NCBI GenBank assembly: GCA_021797795.1
Contig: JAJZZB010000006.1
Coordinates: 1-50,236 of the forward strand
Direction: 5' to 3'
DNA length: 50,236 nucleotides
Origin: Actinomycetes bacterium
Lineage (GTDB): Bacteria > Actinomycetota > Acidimicrobiia > Acidimicrobiales > Bog-793
Shown here: positions 1 through 8,643 of the stretch, one piece after another
Layout: every line of letters starts with the position of its first letter
Position numbering within the stretch: the first letter of the stretch is position 1
Notes under the pieces: generated by a model
Told to the model about the DNA's origin: nothing
Database searches by the model: none
The model's input: only the letters and a program-made list of their open reading frames with translations
Made by a program: the position numbers and the translations under genes

Positions 1-355
1 AGGTCCCGAGCATGGGCGCCACGTCGGCGCCGATGATGAGGTGCAGCTCGGCCCCGGGGTACCTGCCGGCGAGCTCGGCGACGGTGTCGGCGGTGTAGGA
101 CACCCCGCCCCGGTCGATCTCGACCGCCGAGGCCTCGAGCCCCTCGTAGCCGTGCACCGCCGCCTCGACGAGCGCCAAGCGGTCCGCCGCCGGGGTGACG
201 GGCCGGGCGTCGACCTTCTGCCAGGGCTGGTTGGCCACGACGAGGAGCACTCGGTCGAGAGCGAGCTCGTGGCGGACGTTGACGGCCGCCACGAGGTGGC
301 CGACGTGGACGGGGTCGAAGGTGCCCCCGAGGATGCCGATGCGCCGCGCGCTCAA
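1..355 (-). CDS. nadD: Nicotinate-nucleotide adenylyltransferase (N-terminal part; runs off the window)
   Basis: Adenylyl transfer from ATP to nicotinate mononucleotide in cytoplasmic NAD synthesis. The visible 118 residues begin with the GILGGTFDPVHVGH nucleotide-binding signature at about residues 7-20, followed by an alternating beta/alpha pattern with 'VLLVVANQPWQK' and 'IDRGGVSYTADTV', both typical of NadD. The start is a TTG at 353-355, chosen because it places the GTFDPxHxGH motif close to the N-terminus as in the family; it lies 7 bases after the stop of the upstream LLM gene, so the two are probably co-transcribed. The C-terminal 80 or so residues lie beyond base 1. In many actinobacteria nadD follows proA closely; here about eight kilobases of other genes intervene. 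Confidence 0.9.
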   Translation of the reverse strand, partial: MSARRIGILGGTFDPVHVGHLVAAVNVRHELALDRVLLVVANQPWQKVDARPVTPAADRLALVEAAVHGYEGLEASAVEIDRGGVSYTADTVAELAGRYPGAELHLIIGADVAPMLGT

Positions 356-362
356 GGGCGGC

Positions 363-1292
363 TCAGGACCCCGTCAGGCGGGCGACGATGGGCGCGAACG
401 GCTCGATCTCCGCCTCGTGGAGGACCCAGTAGGAAAAGCCCGACTCCTCCCTGCGCCGCAGCAGCGTCTCGACGATCTCCTCCTCGGTCCCGAACAGCGC
501 GATGGGCGAGGCGGCGATCTGCTCGGGCGGGAAGCCGACGACGGCCGAGACCTCCTCGGCCACCACCTTCTCGGGACGTCCCACCTCGGCGAGGAAGACG
601 AGGCTCTGCAGCTCGATCGAGCCGAGCCGCTCGCCGGCGGCCTGTGCCACCCAGCCGACCCGCTCGGCGTAGTGGGCGGCCGTCGTCGTGGCGATGGTCT
701 CGGGCCCGACGTATCCCGAGCGCAGCGACGGGTTGATCCCGACGATGTCGGCGCTGCGGGCGGCGAGCTCGAGCACCCGCCGGCTGCCCCCGCCGATCAC
801 GAGGGGCGGCCCGCCTGGCCGGTGCGGGCGCGGGAGGCCCTGGGCGTCGGCGAGCCGGTAGTGCTCCCCCTCGAAGCTCACGCGCTCTTCGGACCAGAGC
901 GCCCGCATGACCGAGACGGCCTCCTCGAGGCGGCCCACCCTCACAGCCGGGCTGTCGTAGGCGATGCCTGCCTCGTCGTAGTCGCTCCTCATCCACCCGG
1001 CGCCGAGGCCGACCTCGAGGCGCCCCTGCGAGGCGAGGTCCAAGGTGGCGCACTCCTTGGCGAGAAGGACGGGGTGGCGGTAGTCGTTGTCGAAGACGAG
1101 CGAGCCCACCTTGAGCGTCGTGGTCGCCTCGGCGGCGACGGTGAGGGCGACGAGCGGCCCGTACTGGTCGCCCAGGTGGTCTGGCATGTAGAGCGTCGAG
1201 TAGCCGAGGTCCTCGATCTTGCGGGCCGTCTCCCGCCAGGCGGCGAGGCCGGCTGCCTTCTCGAGCTGCACGGCGAAGCGGAACGGGTGCAC
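363..1292 (-). CDS. LLM-class F420-dependent oxidoreductase
   Basis: A 309-residue protein of the luciferase-like monooxygenase fold, predicted to use coenzyme F420 for hydride transfer; the substrate is unknown. Support comes from the N-terminal strand 'FRFAVQLEKA', 'LGYSTLYMPDH' near residue 30, the 'LEVGLGAGW' motif near residue 95, and 'PPLVIGGGSRRVLELAAR' near residue 165, which is the usual flavin/F420 phosphate region. Length is normal for the TIGR03621-type subgroup. The start is a GTG, and the gene is divergent from the DAHP synthase gene across 48 bases. It ends 7 bases before nadD. I place it in the F420 rather than the FMN group by family resemblance only. Confidence 0.85.
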   Translation of the reverse strand: MHPFRFAVQLEKAAGLAAWRETARKIEDLGYSTLYMPDHLGDQYGPLVALTVAAEATTTLKVGSLVFDNDYRHPVLLAKECATLDLASQGRLEVGLGAGWMRSDYDEAGIAYDSPAVRVGRLEEAVSVMRALWSEERVSFEGEHYRLADAQGLPRPHRPGGPPLVIGGGSRRVLELAARSADIVGINPSLRSGYVGPETIATTTAAHYAERVGWVAQAAGERLGSIELQSLVFLAEVGRPEKVVAEEVSAVVGFPPEQIAASPIALFGTEEEIVETLLRRREESGFSYWVLHEAEIEPFAPIVARLTGS

Positions 1293-1340
1293 CGACAGAG
1301 GTTAGCCAGCCTTTCGGCCCGGGTCGTTTACGCTTGCAGG

Positions 1341-2702
1341 ATGAGCCTGAGCGAGCGCGAGACGGCGTGGACGCCCTCCTCCTGGCAGAGCCGGGAGGCG
1401 CTCCAGCTGCCGACCTGGCCCGACGAGCGGGTGGCCGAGCGGGTCCACGCCGAGCTGCGGGCCCTTCCTCCCCTCGTCTTCGCCGGTGAGGCCCGGCGGC
1501 TCACCCGCGCCCTCGGCGAGGTGGCCGCAGGGCGGGCTTTCGTGCTGCAGGCGGGCGACTGCGCCGAGTCCTTCGACGACTTCTCGGCCGACTCGATCCG
1601 GGACAAGCTGAAGGTCATCCTGCAGATGGCCGTCGTGCTCACCTACGGCTCGGGCGTGCCGGTGCTGAAGATCGGCCGCATCGCCGGCCAGTTCGCCAAG
1701 CCCCGCTCGTCGGCCACCGAGCGCGTGGGCGAGATGGAGCTGCCGGTCTTCCGGGGCCACATCGTGAACGACGACGTCCCCGTCCCCGCAAGCCGGGTGC
1801 CGGACCCGACCCGGATGCTCACGGCCTACCACCAGTCCGCCGCCACCCTCAACCTGCTGCGGGCCTTCACCAAGGGGGGCTTCGCCGACCTCTCCCAGGT
1901 GCACTCCTGGAACCAGGAGTTCGTCGCCGCCAGCGCCGAGGGGCGCCGCTACGAGGCCATCGCCGGCGAGATCGACCGGGCGCTGCGCTTCATGGGCGCC
2001 TGCGGCGTCGACCTCACGACCGACTCCCCCATCCACCAGGTCGACCTCTTCACGAGCCACGAAGCGCTGCTGCTCGGCTACGAGGAGGCCCTCACCCGCC
2101 AGGACTCGCTCACCGGCCAGTGGTACGACTGCTCGGCCCACATGCTCTGGATCGGCGAGCGCACCCACCAGCTCGACGGGGCGCACGTCGAGTTCGTCTC
2201 CGGCATCGGCAACCCGATCGGCTGCAAGCTCGGCCCCACCACCACGCCCGAGCAGGTCGTGGCGCTGTGCGACCACCTCGACCCCGACCGCACGCCCGGG
2301 CGGCTCACCCTCATCGCCCGCATGGGCGCCGACTCGGTCAGGGAGAAGCTGCCCCCGCTCATCCGAGCGGTGGCGGAGTCCGGCCACTCGGCCGTGTGGC
2401 AGTGCGACCCGATGCACGCCAACACCTTCGTGAGCGAGTCCGGTCGCAAGACCCGCCACTTCGACGACGTCCTCGGCGAGATCCAGGGCTACTTCGCCGT
2501 CCACCAGGCGCTCGGGACCTGGCCGGGAGGGGTGCACGTGGAGCTCACCGGGGACGACGTCACCGAGTGCCTCGGCGGCATCGGCGACATCCTCGAGGAG
2601 CAGCTCCCCCTGCGCTACACGACGGCCTGCGACCCCCGCCTCAACGCCCGCCAGGCGATCGAGCTGGCCTTCCGCCTCGCCGAGCTGCTGCGCGCCGGCT
2701 GA
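1341..2702 (+). CDS. aroG: 3-deoxy-7-phosphoheptulonate synthase, class II (DAHP synthase)
   Basis: Catalyses condensation of phosphoenolpyruvate and erythrose 4-phosphate, the first step of the shikimate pathway. The 453-residue product has the class II hallmarks: 'QAGDCAESF' near residue 71, 'KIGRIAGQFAKPRS' near 110, 'NPIGCKLGPTTTPEQV' near 290, 'WQCDPMHANT' near 352, 'GGVHVELTGDDVTECLGG' near 395 and 'ACDPRLNARQAIELAF' near the C-terminus. Length equals that of other plant/actinobacterial class II enzymes (about 460). The reading frame stays open upstream for more than a kilobase only because it is antisense to the LLM gene; the ATG at 1341 matches the family N-terminus. The gene stands alone on the plus strand. 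The symbol is by family; aroF or aroH are also used. Confidence 0.95.
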   Translation: MSLSERETAWTPSSWQSREALQLPTWPDERVAERVHAELRALPPLVFAGEARRLTRALGEVAAGRAFVLQAGDCAESFDDFSADSIRDKLKVILQMAVVLTYGSGVPVLKIGRIAGQFAKPRSSATERVGEMELPVFRGHIVNDDVPVPASRVPDPTRMLTAYHQSAATLNLLRAFTKGGFADLSQVHSWNQEFVAASAEGRRYEAIAGEIDRALRFMGACGVDLTTDSPIHQVDLFTSHEALLLGYEEALTRQDSLTGQWYDCSAHMLWIGERTHQLDGAHVEFVSGIGNPIGCKLGPTTTPEQVVALCDHLDPDRTPGRLTLIARMGADSVREKLPPLIRAVAESGHSAVWQCDPMHANTFVSESGRKTRHFDDVLGEIQGYFAVHQALGTWPGGVHVELTGDDVTECLGGIGDILEEQLPLRYTTACDPRLNARQAIELAFRLAELLRAG

Positions 2703-2875
2703 GAGCCGGGAGCAGGATGGGCTTCCTGGGAGTTCTGTGACAGCTGTGGACTTGGCGGGACCGGTCGCGTAAGCTTCCCACCGGCTGGTACCGCCGCGTG
2801 GTTCGGGGGACGCGAGGGGCTTCTCGCGACGGTGGTTCCTGGGGAAGGCGTCAATCCTGTAGGAGCTGGTTCAAA

Positions 2876-5416
2876 GTGGGTTCGCTTCGCGCTCGTCGGT
2901 CAACACTCTCCGTGTTCGACCATTCACTTTCCGTGATGATCTCCGCTGCGGCGGTGCTCGCCTCCCTGCTCGTGCCCCTGTGGAGTGCTCCGAGCCTGGC
3001 AGCCACGACGAGCACGGCGCCGGCCTACGACCTCGTCTCGGCGAACGGGACGGTCTCGAGCTTCGGCGGGGCGGGCAACTACGGCGGCACCCAGAACCGC
3101 AAGCTCGCCGGCCCCATCGTCTCGATGGCGACGACACCCGATGGGAAGGGCTACTGGCTGGCGGGCTCGAACGGGAGCGTCTTCAACTTCGGCGACGCCG
3201 TCTGGTACCACTCCCTCGCCTTCAAGCAGCTGTCGGGGGCGCACGCCATCGTCTCGATCGTCCCCACCGCCGACGGGAAGGGCTACTGGCTGTGTGACCG
3301 CAGCGGCCACATCACCGCCTTCGGGGACGCCCCGAAGCTCCCCTCGCTGCACGCCGGGTTCAGCCTCTACCCGATCGTCTCCTTCGCCGTCCTGAGGGAC
3401 CAGCAGGGAGCCTGGATGCTGAACAGCGCCGGCATGGTCTTCCGCATCGGCAAGGTGCAGAGCTTCGGCAACGTCCGCCACCTCGCCCTCGCCTCCCCGA
3501 TGGTCGGGATGGTGCCGACGGTCAGCGACGGCGGCTACTGGCTCGCCGAGGCGGACGGCCAGGTCTTCCCCTTCGGCGACGCCGAGCCCGCCGCCACGCC
3601 GCCGGCCACCTTCACCGGCTCGCTGGTGGGGATCACGGCCGCCCCCAGCGGTGCCGGCTACTGGGCGGCCTCGACGACCGGCTCGGTGGTGGCGAGCGGC
3701 GTCCCCTCGGAGGGAAGCCTCACCGGCCGCAGCGGTGCGCTGCAGGTCACGGCGGTCACGGCCGCCCCCTCGGTGGACCCGGCGCCCACCGACAAGCAGG
3801 TGGCCCTCGCACAGCTCGCCTACGACCTCGTCTCGGCCAACGGCACCGTCACGGGCTTCGGCGGGGCCGGCAACTACGGCGGCACCGCCGGCCGCACGCT
3901 CGCCGGGCCGATCGTCGCCATGGTTCCGACCCCCGACGGGGGCGGCTACTGGCTGGCAGGCTCGAACGGGAGCGTCTTCAACTTCGGGGACGCGCGATGG
4001 TTCGGCTCCCTCGCCGGGCGGGACCTGCAGAGCCCGAACGCCATCGTCGGGATCACCGCCACCTCGAACGGCGCCGGCTACTGGCTCTGTGACGAGAACG
4101 GGCAGATCGCCTCGTTCGGCAACGCTGCACCGCTTCCCGCCCTCCAGGCCGGACTGTCGGCCTCGCCGATCGTCGCCTGCTCGGTCCTGCCCGGCGGCAA
4201 GGGGGCATGGCTCGTCAACTCGGCCGGCGTCGTCTTCGGCGTCGGCACGACGACGCTGTACGGCGACCTCTCGGCCGCCCCGCCCGCCTACCCGATCGTC
4301 GGGATGGCGGCCACCTCGGACTCCCGGGGCTACTGGCTCGTCAACTCGGCCGGCGACGTCTACCCCTTCGGGGACGCCGGGCCGGCCGTCGCCCCGCCCT
4401 CCGGCCTCACCGGCACGGTCGTCGGCGTGGCGGCCGCCCCGGGAGGGGCCGGCTACTGGGCGGTCTCCTCCACCGGCACGGTCATCGCCGGCGGGACGAG
4501 CTCGCGGGGCGGCCTCAGCGGCGAGAGCGGGCCGCTCGCCATCACCGCCATGGCGGCGACGCGCCTGCCGTCCAGCATCCAGTCGTTCACCGGCTACCCG
4601 ACCGGGGCCATCGGCTACGACGTCAACTGGCCCCAGTGCAAGTCCTCGGACCCCTCGGCGGCCGGCGCCCTCCCCGGGCCGCCGAGCTACGTCGCCGGCT
4701 CCATGGCCTACGCCGTCGCGGTCGTCGGTGTCGACGGGTGGGCGGTCGGCTCCTACAACCCGTGCCTGGCCGCCGAGGCCACCTGGGCCTCGAAGGCGAA
4801 GGTGGCAGGGACGATGACGGTTCCACCCTACGAGCTCTACCTCTTCCTCAACTCGCCGGCATCAAACTCGACGATCGACAAGACCGGCCCGGCCGGCACC
4901 TGTGCCAACCTCGCCGCCTCCGCACGGCCCGCCTGCCTCGCCTACAACTACGGCTACAACGCCGCTCTCGACGCCGTCTCCTACGCCTCGGGCAAGGGGG
5001 CGCAGGCAAAGATCTGGTGGCTCGACATCGAGAACGACGCCTGCGCCACGGGCGAGTGGAACAACGCCGGGGCGGGCGAGTGGTGGTCGTGCAACAAGGC
5101 GCTCAACGACCGGACCATCCAGGGGGCGATCAACGCCCTGCGCCACCAAGGCCGGACGGTCGGCATCTACTCGACGGCCGTCCAGTGGCGGGGCATCACC
5201 GGCGGCTACACGCCGCTCGGCGCCCAGGTGCTGCTCTGGATCGCCGGCGCCTACTGGACCTCGCCGCCCTACCCGTCGAGCTACCACTACTACTCGACCT
5301 CCCATCTCGCAGCGTGGTGCCAGGGGAGCTACAACTTCGCCGGGGGACGGCCCGTTTTGTTGCAGGAGACGCCGGGGAGCAACGGCTACCCCTTCGATCC
5401 CGACTACGCCTGCTGA
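2876..5416 (+). CDS. Secreted protein: twelve GYWL/FGDA repeats plus a C-terminal GH25-like domain
   Basis: An 846-residue exported protein. The GTG at 2876 is preceded by AGGAG at 2861-2865 and gives a signal peptide with basic residues, a hydrophobic core near 20-37 and a probable cleavage after 'APSLAA'; an earlier in-frame GTG at 2798 would add 26 residues without a better ribosome site. The mature part holds two successive halves of about 265 residues, each with six repeats of the type 'GYWL.....G.V..FGDA', likely beta-propeller blades. The last 280 residues start with 'GAIGYDVNWPQC' and contain 'IWWLDIEND' and 'GIYSTAVQWRGITGGY', which resemble GH25-like/DUF1906-type glycosidase folds with an Asp-x-Glu pair. 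A cell-wall or glycan role is inferred; the substrate is unknown. Repeats of this kind are frequent in Acidimicrobiia. Confidence 0.85.
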   Translation: MGSLRARRSTLSVFDHSLSVMISAAAVLASLLVPLWSAPSLAATTSTAPAYDLVSANGTVSSFGGAGNYGGTQNRKLAGPIVSMATTPDGKGYWLAGSNGSVFNFGDAVWYHSLAFKQLSGAHAIVSIVPTADGKGYWLCDRSGHITAFGDAPKLPSLHAGFSLYPIVSFAVLRDQQGAWMLNSAGMVFRIGKVQSFGNVRHLALASPMVGMVPTVSDGGYWLAEADGQVFPFGDAEPAATPPATFTGSLVGITAAPSGAGYWAASTTGSVVASGVPSEGSLTGRSGALQVTAVTAAPSVDPAPTDKQVALAQLAYDLVSANGTVTGFGGAGNYGGTAGRTLAGPIVAMVPTPDGGGYWLAGSNGSVFNFGDARWFGSLAGRDLQSPNAIVGITATSNGAGYWLCDENGQIASFGNAAPLPALQAGLSASPIVACSVLPGGKGAWLVNSAGVVFGVGTTTLYGDLSAAPPAYPIVGMAATSDSRGYWLVNSAGDVYPFGDAGPAVAPPSGLTGTVVGVAAAPGGAGYWAVSSTGTVIAGGTSSRGGLSGESGPLAITAMAATRLPSSIQSFTGYPTGAIGYDVNWPQCKSSDPSAAGALPGPPSYVAGSMAYAVAVVGVDGWAVGSYNPCLAAEATWASKAKVAGTMTVPPYELYLFLNSPASNSTIDKTGPAGTCANLAASARPACLAYNYGYNAALDAVSYASGKGAQAKIWWLDIENDACATGEWNNAGAGEWWSCNKALNDRTIQGAINALRHQGRTVGIYSTAVQWRGITGGYTPLGAQVLLWIAGAYWTSPPYPSSYHYYSTSHLAAWCQGSYNFAGGRPVLLQETPGSNGYPFDPDYAC
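3026..3820 (+). repeat. First copy of a ~795-base internal duplication in the secreted protein gene
   Basis: Starts at the codons for 'YDLVSANGTV' and runs to just before the same words recur at 3821. It encodes six blade-like repeats. DNA identity with the second copy is patchy but high in places, for instance around 3150-3190 versus 3945-3985. Confidence 0.75.
3821..4570 (+). repeat. Second copy of the internal duplication in the secreted protein gene
   Basis: Begins with the codons for 'YDLVSANGTV' and repeats the six-blade order of the first copy, including 'GYWLAGSNGSVFNFGDA'. Offset from the first copy is 795 bases (265 codons), which points to an in-frame tandem duplication of a whole six-blade unit. 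Confidence 0.75.
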
Positions 5417-5429
5417 GCGCAGCCGGGCC

Positions 5430-6179
5430 TCAGGCGTCGGCCCCCGCCCAACTCGGCGGCAGGGGCAGCCGGAGGCCCCCCTCGGTGCGCCACTCGGAGG
5501 CGTCGAGGTGGCTGGCGTCGTTGTAGCGGAGGAACCACCAGCGCCGCCCGGTCCACTCCCACTCGGTGAGGGAGGAATTGTCGGCGTTGCCCCTGAGGGC
5601 CGCCCCGTTCGCGGGCAGGCCGAGGAACCGGACGACCGAGGCGCGGACGATGCCGCCGTGGCCGGCCACGACCACGAGGCGGCCCGGGTGGCGCTCCATC
5701 ACCCGATAGAGGGCCTCCTCGGCCCGGTCGAGGAAGCCGGCCCAGGACTCCCCGCCGGGGGCGAGCTCCCGGTCGTCGTCGACGCCGGGCACCTCACGGC
5801 CGTAGGTGGCCTCGTACTCGGACCAGGTCAAGCCGTCCGCCTCGCCGACGTGGCGCTCGCACAGCGAGCAGGTCGCCTCGATCCCGAGCCCGCCGAGCGC
5901 CGGTGCGAGGATCTCGGCCGTCTCGATCGCCCGGGGCAGGATGCTCGAGTAGAGGGCGGCGGCGCCGTCCAGCTCGCCGGTGCACAAGAGCCGGTCGGCG
6001 AGCGCCTCGACCTGGCGCCGGCCGTGCTCGGTGAGCCCGAGGCAGGTGTCGTGCCCGCCGAGGGTGTCCTCGGCGTTGCTCACCGCCTCGCCGTGGCGGA
6101 TGATCGCGAGCCGGGTACCGGGCGCGATCGACCGTGCGGCCGCTGCGGGTAGGTCCATGGTGTGCAGGCTAGGTGACAT
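5430..6179 (-). CDS. Histidine phosphatase superfamily protein (phosphoglycerate-mutase-like)
   Basis: A 249-residue cytoplasmic phosphatase/mutase-fold protein. The catalytic 'IIRHGEAVSN' motif lies near residues 25-34, the second conserved arginine is in 'SSILPRAIETAEIL', and the 'VVVAGHGGIVRAS' histidine lies near residue 170, so the full catalytic set (RHG, Arg, Glu, His) is present. The ATG at 6179 is used; an internal ATG at 6158 would shorten the protein by seven residues and is equally possible. It is convergent with the secreted repeat protein, only 13 bases apart. The substrate cannot be told from sequence: small-molecule phosphatases and true mutases share these motifs. Confidence 0.85.
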   Translation of the reverse strand: MSPSLHTMDLPAAAARSIAPGTRLAIIRHGEAVSNAEDTLGGHDTCLGLTEHGRRQVEALADRLLCTGELDGAAALYSSILPRAIETAEILAPALGGLGIEATCSLCERHVGEADGLTWSEYEATYGREVPGVDDDRELAPGGESWAGFLDRAEEALYRVMERHPGRLVVVAGHGGIVRASVVRFLGLPANGAALRGNADNSSLTEWEWTGRRWWFLRYNDASHLDASEWRTEGGLRLPLPPSWAGADA

Positions 6180-6215
6180 CTCGCGCCCCGAGGGCGGCGA
6201 GGGTTGGCGGTCGGA

Positions 6216-7721
6216 TCAGACCAGGTGCTCGACGAAGGACTCGAGCTGGCGCAGGTTGCGGCACTCGTAGACCCCGTCGCAGAACTGGGCGTAGTGGTCG
6301 ATGATCGAGTCGCCGCTCCCCCAGTAGGCCTCCGGCTCGGGGTTCAGCCAGTAGACGTGGCGTGCCCGCTGGCCCAGCTCCTTCACGACCCAGGACTCGG
6401 GCGTGTGGTAGTTCGAGCGGGCGTCGCCGAGCAGGAGGACGCTCGTCTTCGGCCCGACTTCCCCGCCCCAGCGCTGGAAGAAGACGGAGAGGGCGTGCCC
6501 GTAGTCCGAGTGCCCGTCGACCCAGACGACGTCGGCCTCCTGGTTCACCCGGTGGACGGCCTCGGTCACGGTCTCGGAGCGCTCGAAGATCTCGGTGACC
6601 TCGTCGATCCCGTCGATGAAGACGAAGCTCCGCACCTTGGAGAACTGCGACGAGATCGCGTGGACGAGGTGCAGGGTGAAGCGGGCGAAGGCGGCGACCG
6701 AGCCGGAGATGTCGGCCACCACGAAGATCTCCGGCTTGCTCGGCCGGGGATGGCGGAACCGCGGCTCGGCCGGGACACCGCCGTAGGAGAGCGAGTGGCG
6801 CACCGTCGCCCGGAAGTCGAGCGAGCCGCGCCGCAGGTGGCGCCGCTTGCGGGCGAGGCGGGCCTGCAGCTTGCGGGTGAGCGGCTGGATGGCCCGGCGC
6901 ATCATGACGAGCTCGTCGCGGGTGGCGTGCATGAAGTCGACGTCCTCGGGCAGGGGCTTTCGCAGCGACTTGGCGAGCGCCTCGGCCCCCCGGTCGGCCA
7001 CGAGGCGCCGGCGGATCTCGGCCTCGATCTCCCGGCGCAGCTCCTCGATGCGGAAGCGGTACTCGTCCTCGAGGAGCCGCTCCTCGAGGGCCGTCAGCCG
7101 GCCGAGCGCGCCGGCCCGCAGGATCGGCCCCGGCCGGGCGCCGTCCGGGCCGTCCTCTCCGGCCGTGCCGGCCTCGATGCGGGCGCGGGCCTCGCCGACG
7201 AGGCGGGCGAGAACGCCCTCCAGGTCGAGGTTGCGCAGCGTCCGGTACAGGTAGTAGGTCCCCCCGACCGGGCGGCCCGGCTCCATGCCGGCGAAGCGGG
7301 CGACGGCCAGGCGGGCGACGGCGCCGAGCATCGACTGGTCGGCGTCGCGAAGCGCCCGGTAGAGCATGGCGGCGAGCTCTTCGGGGCTCACCATCTCGAG
7401 CCCGCCGGCACCGGCATCGCCCTCTCCCCTCCCCCGCTCGGCACCCTCCGGGGCTGCCTCGCCGTCCTGCTCGGCCCCCGCCGGGCCGACGAGGTCGAAC
7501 TGGGGTCCCCGCAGGGAGAAGTAGACCTCGAAGGCGGTGTCGAAGGCGCGCCAGTGGGCCGAGGACTTGACGAGGGTGGCGCCGAGGGCGTACTTGATGG
7601 CCTGGCGGTCCTCGAGCGGCAGGTGGCCGATGGCATCGGCGGCGTCGGCCGCCTCGGTCACCGAGACCGGCAGGCCCGAGCGGCGCAGCTCGGCGACGAA
7701 GCCGGTGAGGACGTCGAGCAC
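6216..7721 (-). CDS. VWA-domain protein of the CoxE family
   Basis: A 501-residue protein whose C-terminal third is a von Willebrand factor A domain. The metal-ion-dependent adhesion motif 'VVADISGSVA' (Asp-x-Ser-x-Ser) lies near residue 335 and 'VLLLGDARSNY' provides the later conserved aspartate. The N-terminal 330 residues are helical and charged, with a Glu/Gly/Ala-rich linker near 90-115, as in CoxE-like partners of MoxR ATPases. GTG start at 7721. It begins 7 bases after the stop of the MoxR-like gene, so the two form a unit. Such pairs act as chaperone-like machines that remodel or insert cofactors into client proteins; the client here is unknown. Confidence 0.85.
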   Translation of the reverse strand: MLDVLTGFVAELRRSGLPVSVTEAADAADAIGHLPLEDRQAIKYALGATLVKSSAHWRAFDTAFEVYFSLRGPQFDLVGPAGAEQDGEAAPEGAERGRGEGDAGAGGLEMVSPEELAAMLYRALRDADQSMLGAVARLAVARFAGMEPGRPVGGTYYLYRTLRNLDLEGVLARLVGEARARIEAGTAGEDGPDGARPGPILRAGALGRLTALEERLLEDEYRFRIEELRREIEAEIRRRLVADRGAEALAKSLRKPLPEDVDFMHATRDELVMMRRAIQPLTRKLQARLARKRRHLRRGSLDFRATVRHSLSYGGVPAEPRFRHPRPSKPEIFVVADISGSVAAFARFTLHLVHAISSQFSKVRSFVFIDGIDEVTEIFERSETVTEAVHRVNQEADVVWVDGHSDYGHALSVFFQRWGGEVGPKTSVLLLGDARSNYHTPESWVVKELGQRARHVYWLNPEPEAYWGSGDSIIDHYAQFCDGVYECRNLRQLESFVEHLV

Positions 7722-7728
7722 GCCCCCG

Positions 7729-8643
7729 TCAGCGCCCCGGCTCGGCCGCCGCCGAGGTGGCGGCGGCCAGCTCCTTGGCGGCCAGCTCGATGTCGGAGCG
7801 GTACTTGAGGAGCAGGTGCAGGGTGGAGCGAGCCGTCTCCTCGTCGACGGACTCGATGCCGAGCAGGACGAGGGTGCGGGCCCAGTCGAGCGTCTCGGAG
7901 ATCGAGGGGTGCTTCTTCAGATCGAGCGCCCGCAGCGAGCGGACGATGCGCGCCACCTGGTCGGCCAGCTGATCGGTGATGCCGGGCACCTTGGCGAGGA
8001 CGATCGCCCGCTCCCGCTCGACGCTCGGGTAGTCGAGGTGGAGGAACAGGCAGCGCCGCTTCAGCGCCTCGGACAGCTCCCGGGTGTTGTTCGAGGTGAG
8101 GAAGACGAGCGGGATCTGGCTGGCGACGACGGTGCCGAGCTCGGGGATGGAGACCTGGTAGTCGGAGAGCACCTCGAGCAGGAGGGCCTCGGTCTCGATC
8201 TCCACCCGGTCGACCTCGTCGATGAGCAGGACGACCGGCTCGGGCGCCGAGATCGCCTCGAGCAGCGGCCGGGTGAGGAGGAAGTCCTCGGAGAAGATGT
8301 TCTCCTCGACCTCCTCCCAGCCGGCTCCCTGCTCCACCTGGATGCGCAGCAGCTGCTTTTTGTAGTTCCACTCGTACAGGGCCTTGGACTCGTCGAGCCC
8401 CTCGTAGCACTGGAGCCGGATGAGGCGGGCGCCGGTCATGGCGGCGACCGACTTGGCGAGCTCGGTCTTGCCGGTGCCGGCGGGGCCCTCCACGAGCACC
8501 GGCTTGCCGAGGCGGTCGGCGAGGTAGACGACGCCGGCGAGGCCGTCGTCGGCGAAGTAGCCGACCCTCTCGAGGTCCCGGCGGACCTCGGCCACCGAGG
8601 AGAACCTCGGCTCGGCGTTGCTCGAGAGATCGAGTGAGCTCAC
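7729..8643 (-). CDS. MoxR-family AAA+ ATPase
   Basis: A 304-residue AAA+ ATPase. Walker A 'GPAGTGKT' is at residues 53-60, Walker B 'VVLLIDEVD' at about 137-145, and sensor 1 'LVFLTSNNTRELSEALKRRC' near 178-197 includes the arginine finger region. The start is the GTG at 8641-8643, which overlaps the proA stop in a GTGA arrangement, so translation is probably coupled to proA. The frame remains open upstream only antisense to the true proA product. The protein pairs with the VWA/CoxE-like gene directly downstream; MoxR-VWA pairs are thought to use ATP hydrolysis to mature metal or multi-subunit complexes. No client gene such as a CO or methanol dehydrogenase is visible nearby. Confidence 0.9.
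   Translation of the reverse strand: MSSLDLSSNAEPRFSSVAEVRRDLERVGYFADDGLAGVVYLADRLGKPVLVEGPAGTGKTELAKSVAAMTGARLIRLQCYEGLDESKALYEWNYKKQLLRIQVEQGAGWEEVEENIFSEDFLLTRPLLEAISAPEPVVLLIDEVDRVEIETEALLLEVLSDYQVSIPELGTVVASQIPLVFLTSNNTRELSEALKRRCLFLHLDYPSVERERAIVLAKVPGITDQLADQVARIVRSLRALDLKKHPSISETLDWARTLVLLGIESVDEETARSTLHLLLKYRSDIELAAKELAAATSAAAEPGR

Noticed and set aside
195..1340. Upstream extension of the DAHP synthase frame by almost 400 codons
   Set aside because: The extension is antisense to the LLM oxidoreductase, has no family match, and the known N-terminus fits the ATG at 1341.
5425..5443. GGGCC/GGCCC hairpin between the secreted protein gene and the phosphatase gene
   Set aside because: Only five base pairs, no U-tract, and it overlaps the end of the phosphatase coding region, so it is not distinguishable from chance.
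6204..7808. A 534-codon plus-strand frame
   Set aside because: Exact antisense of the VWA/CoxE-like gene, with a Gly/Val/Asp/Leu-rich shadow composition.
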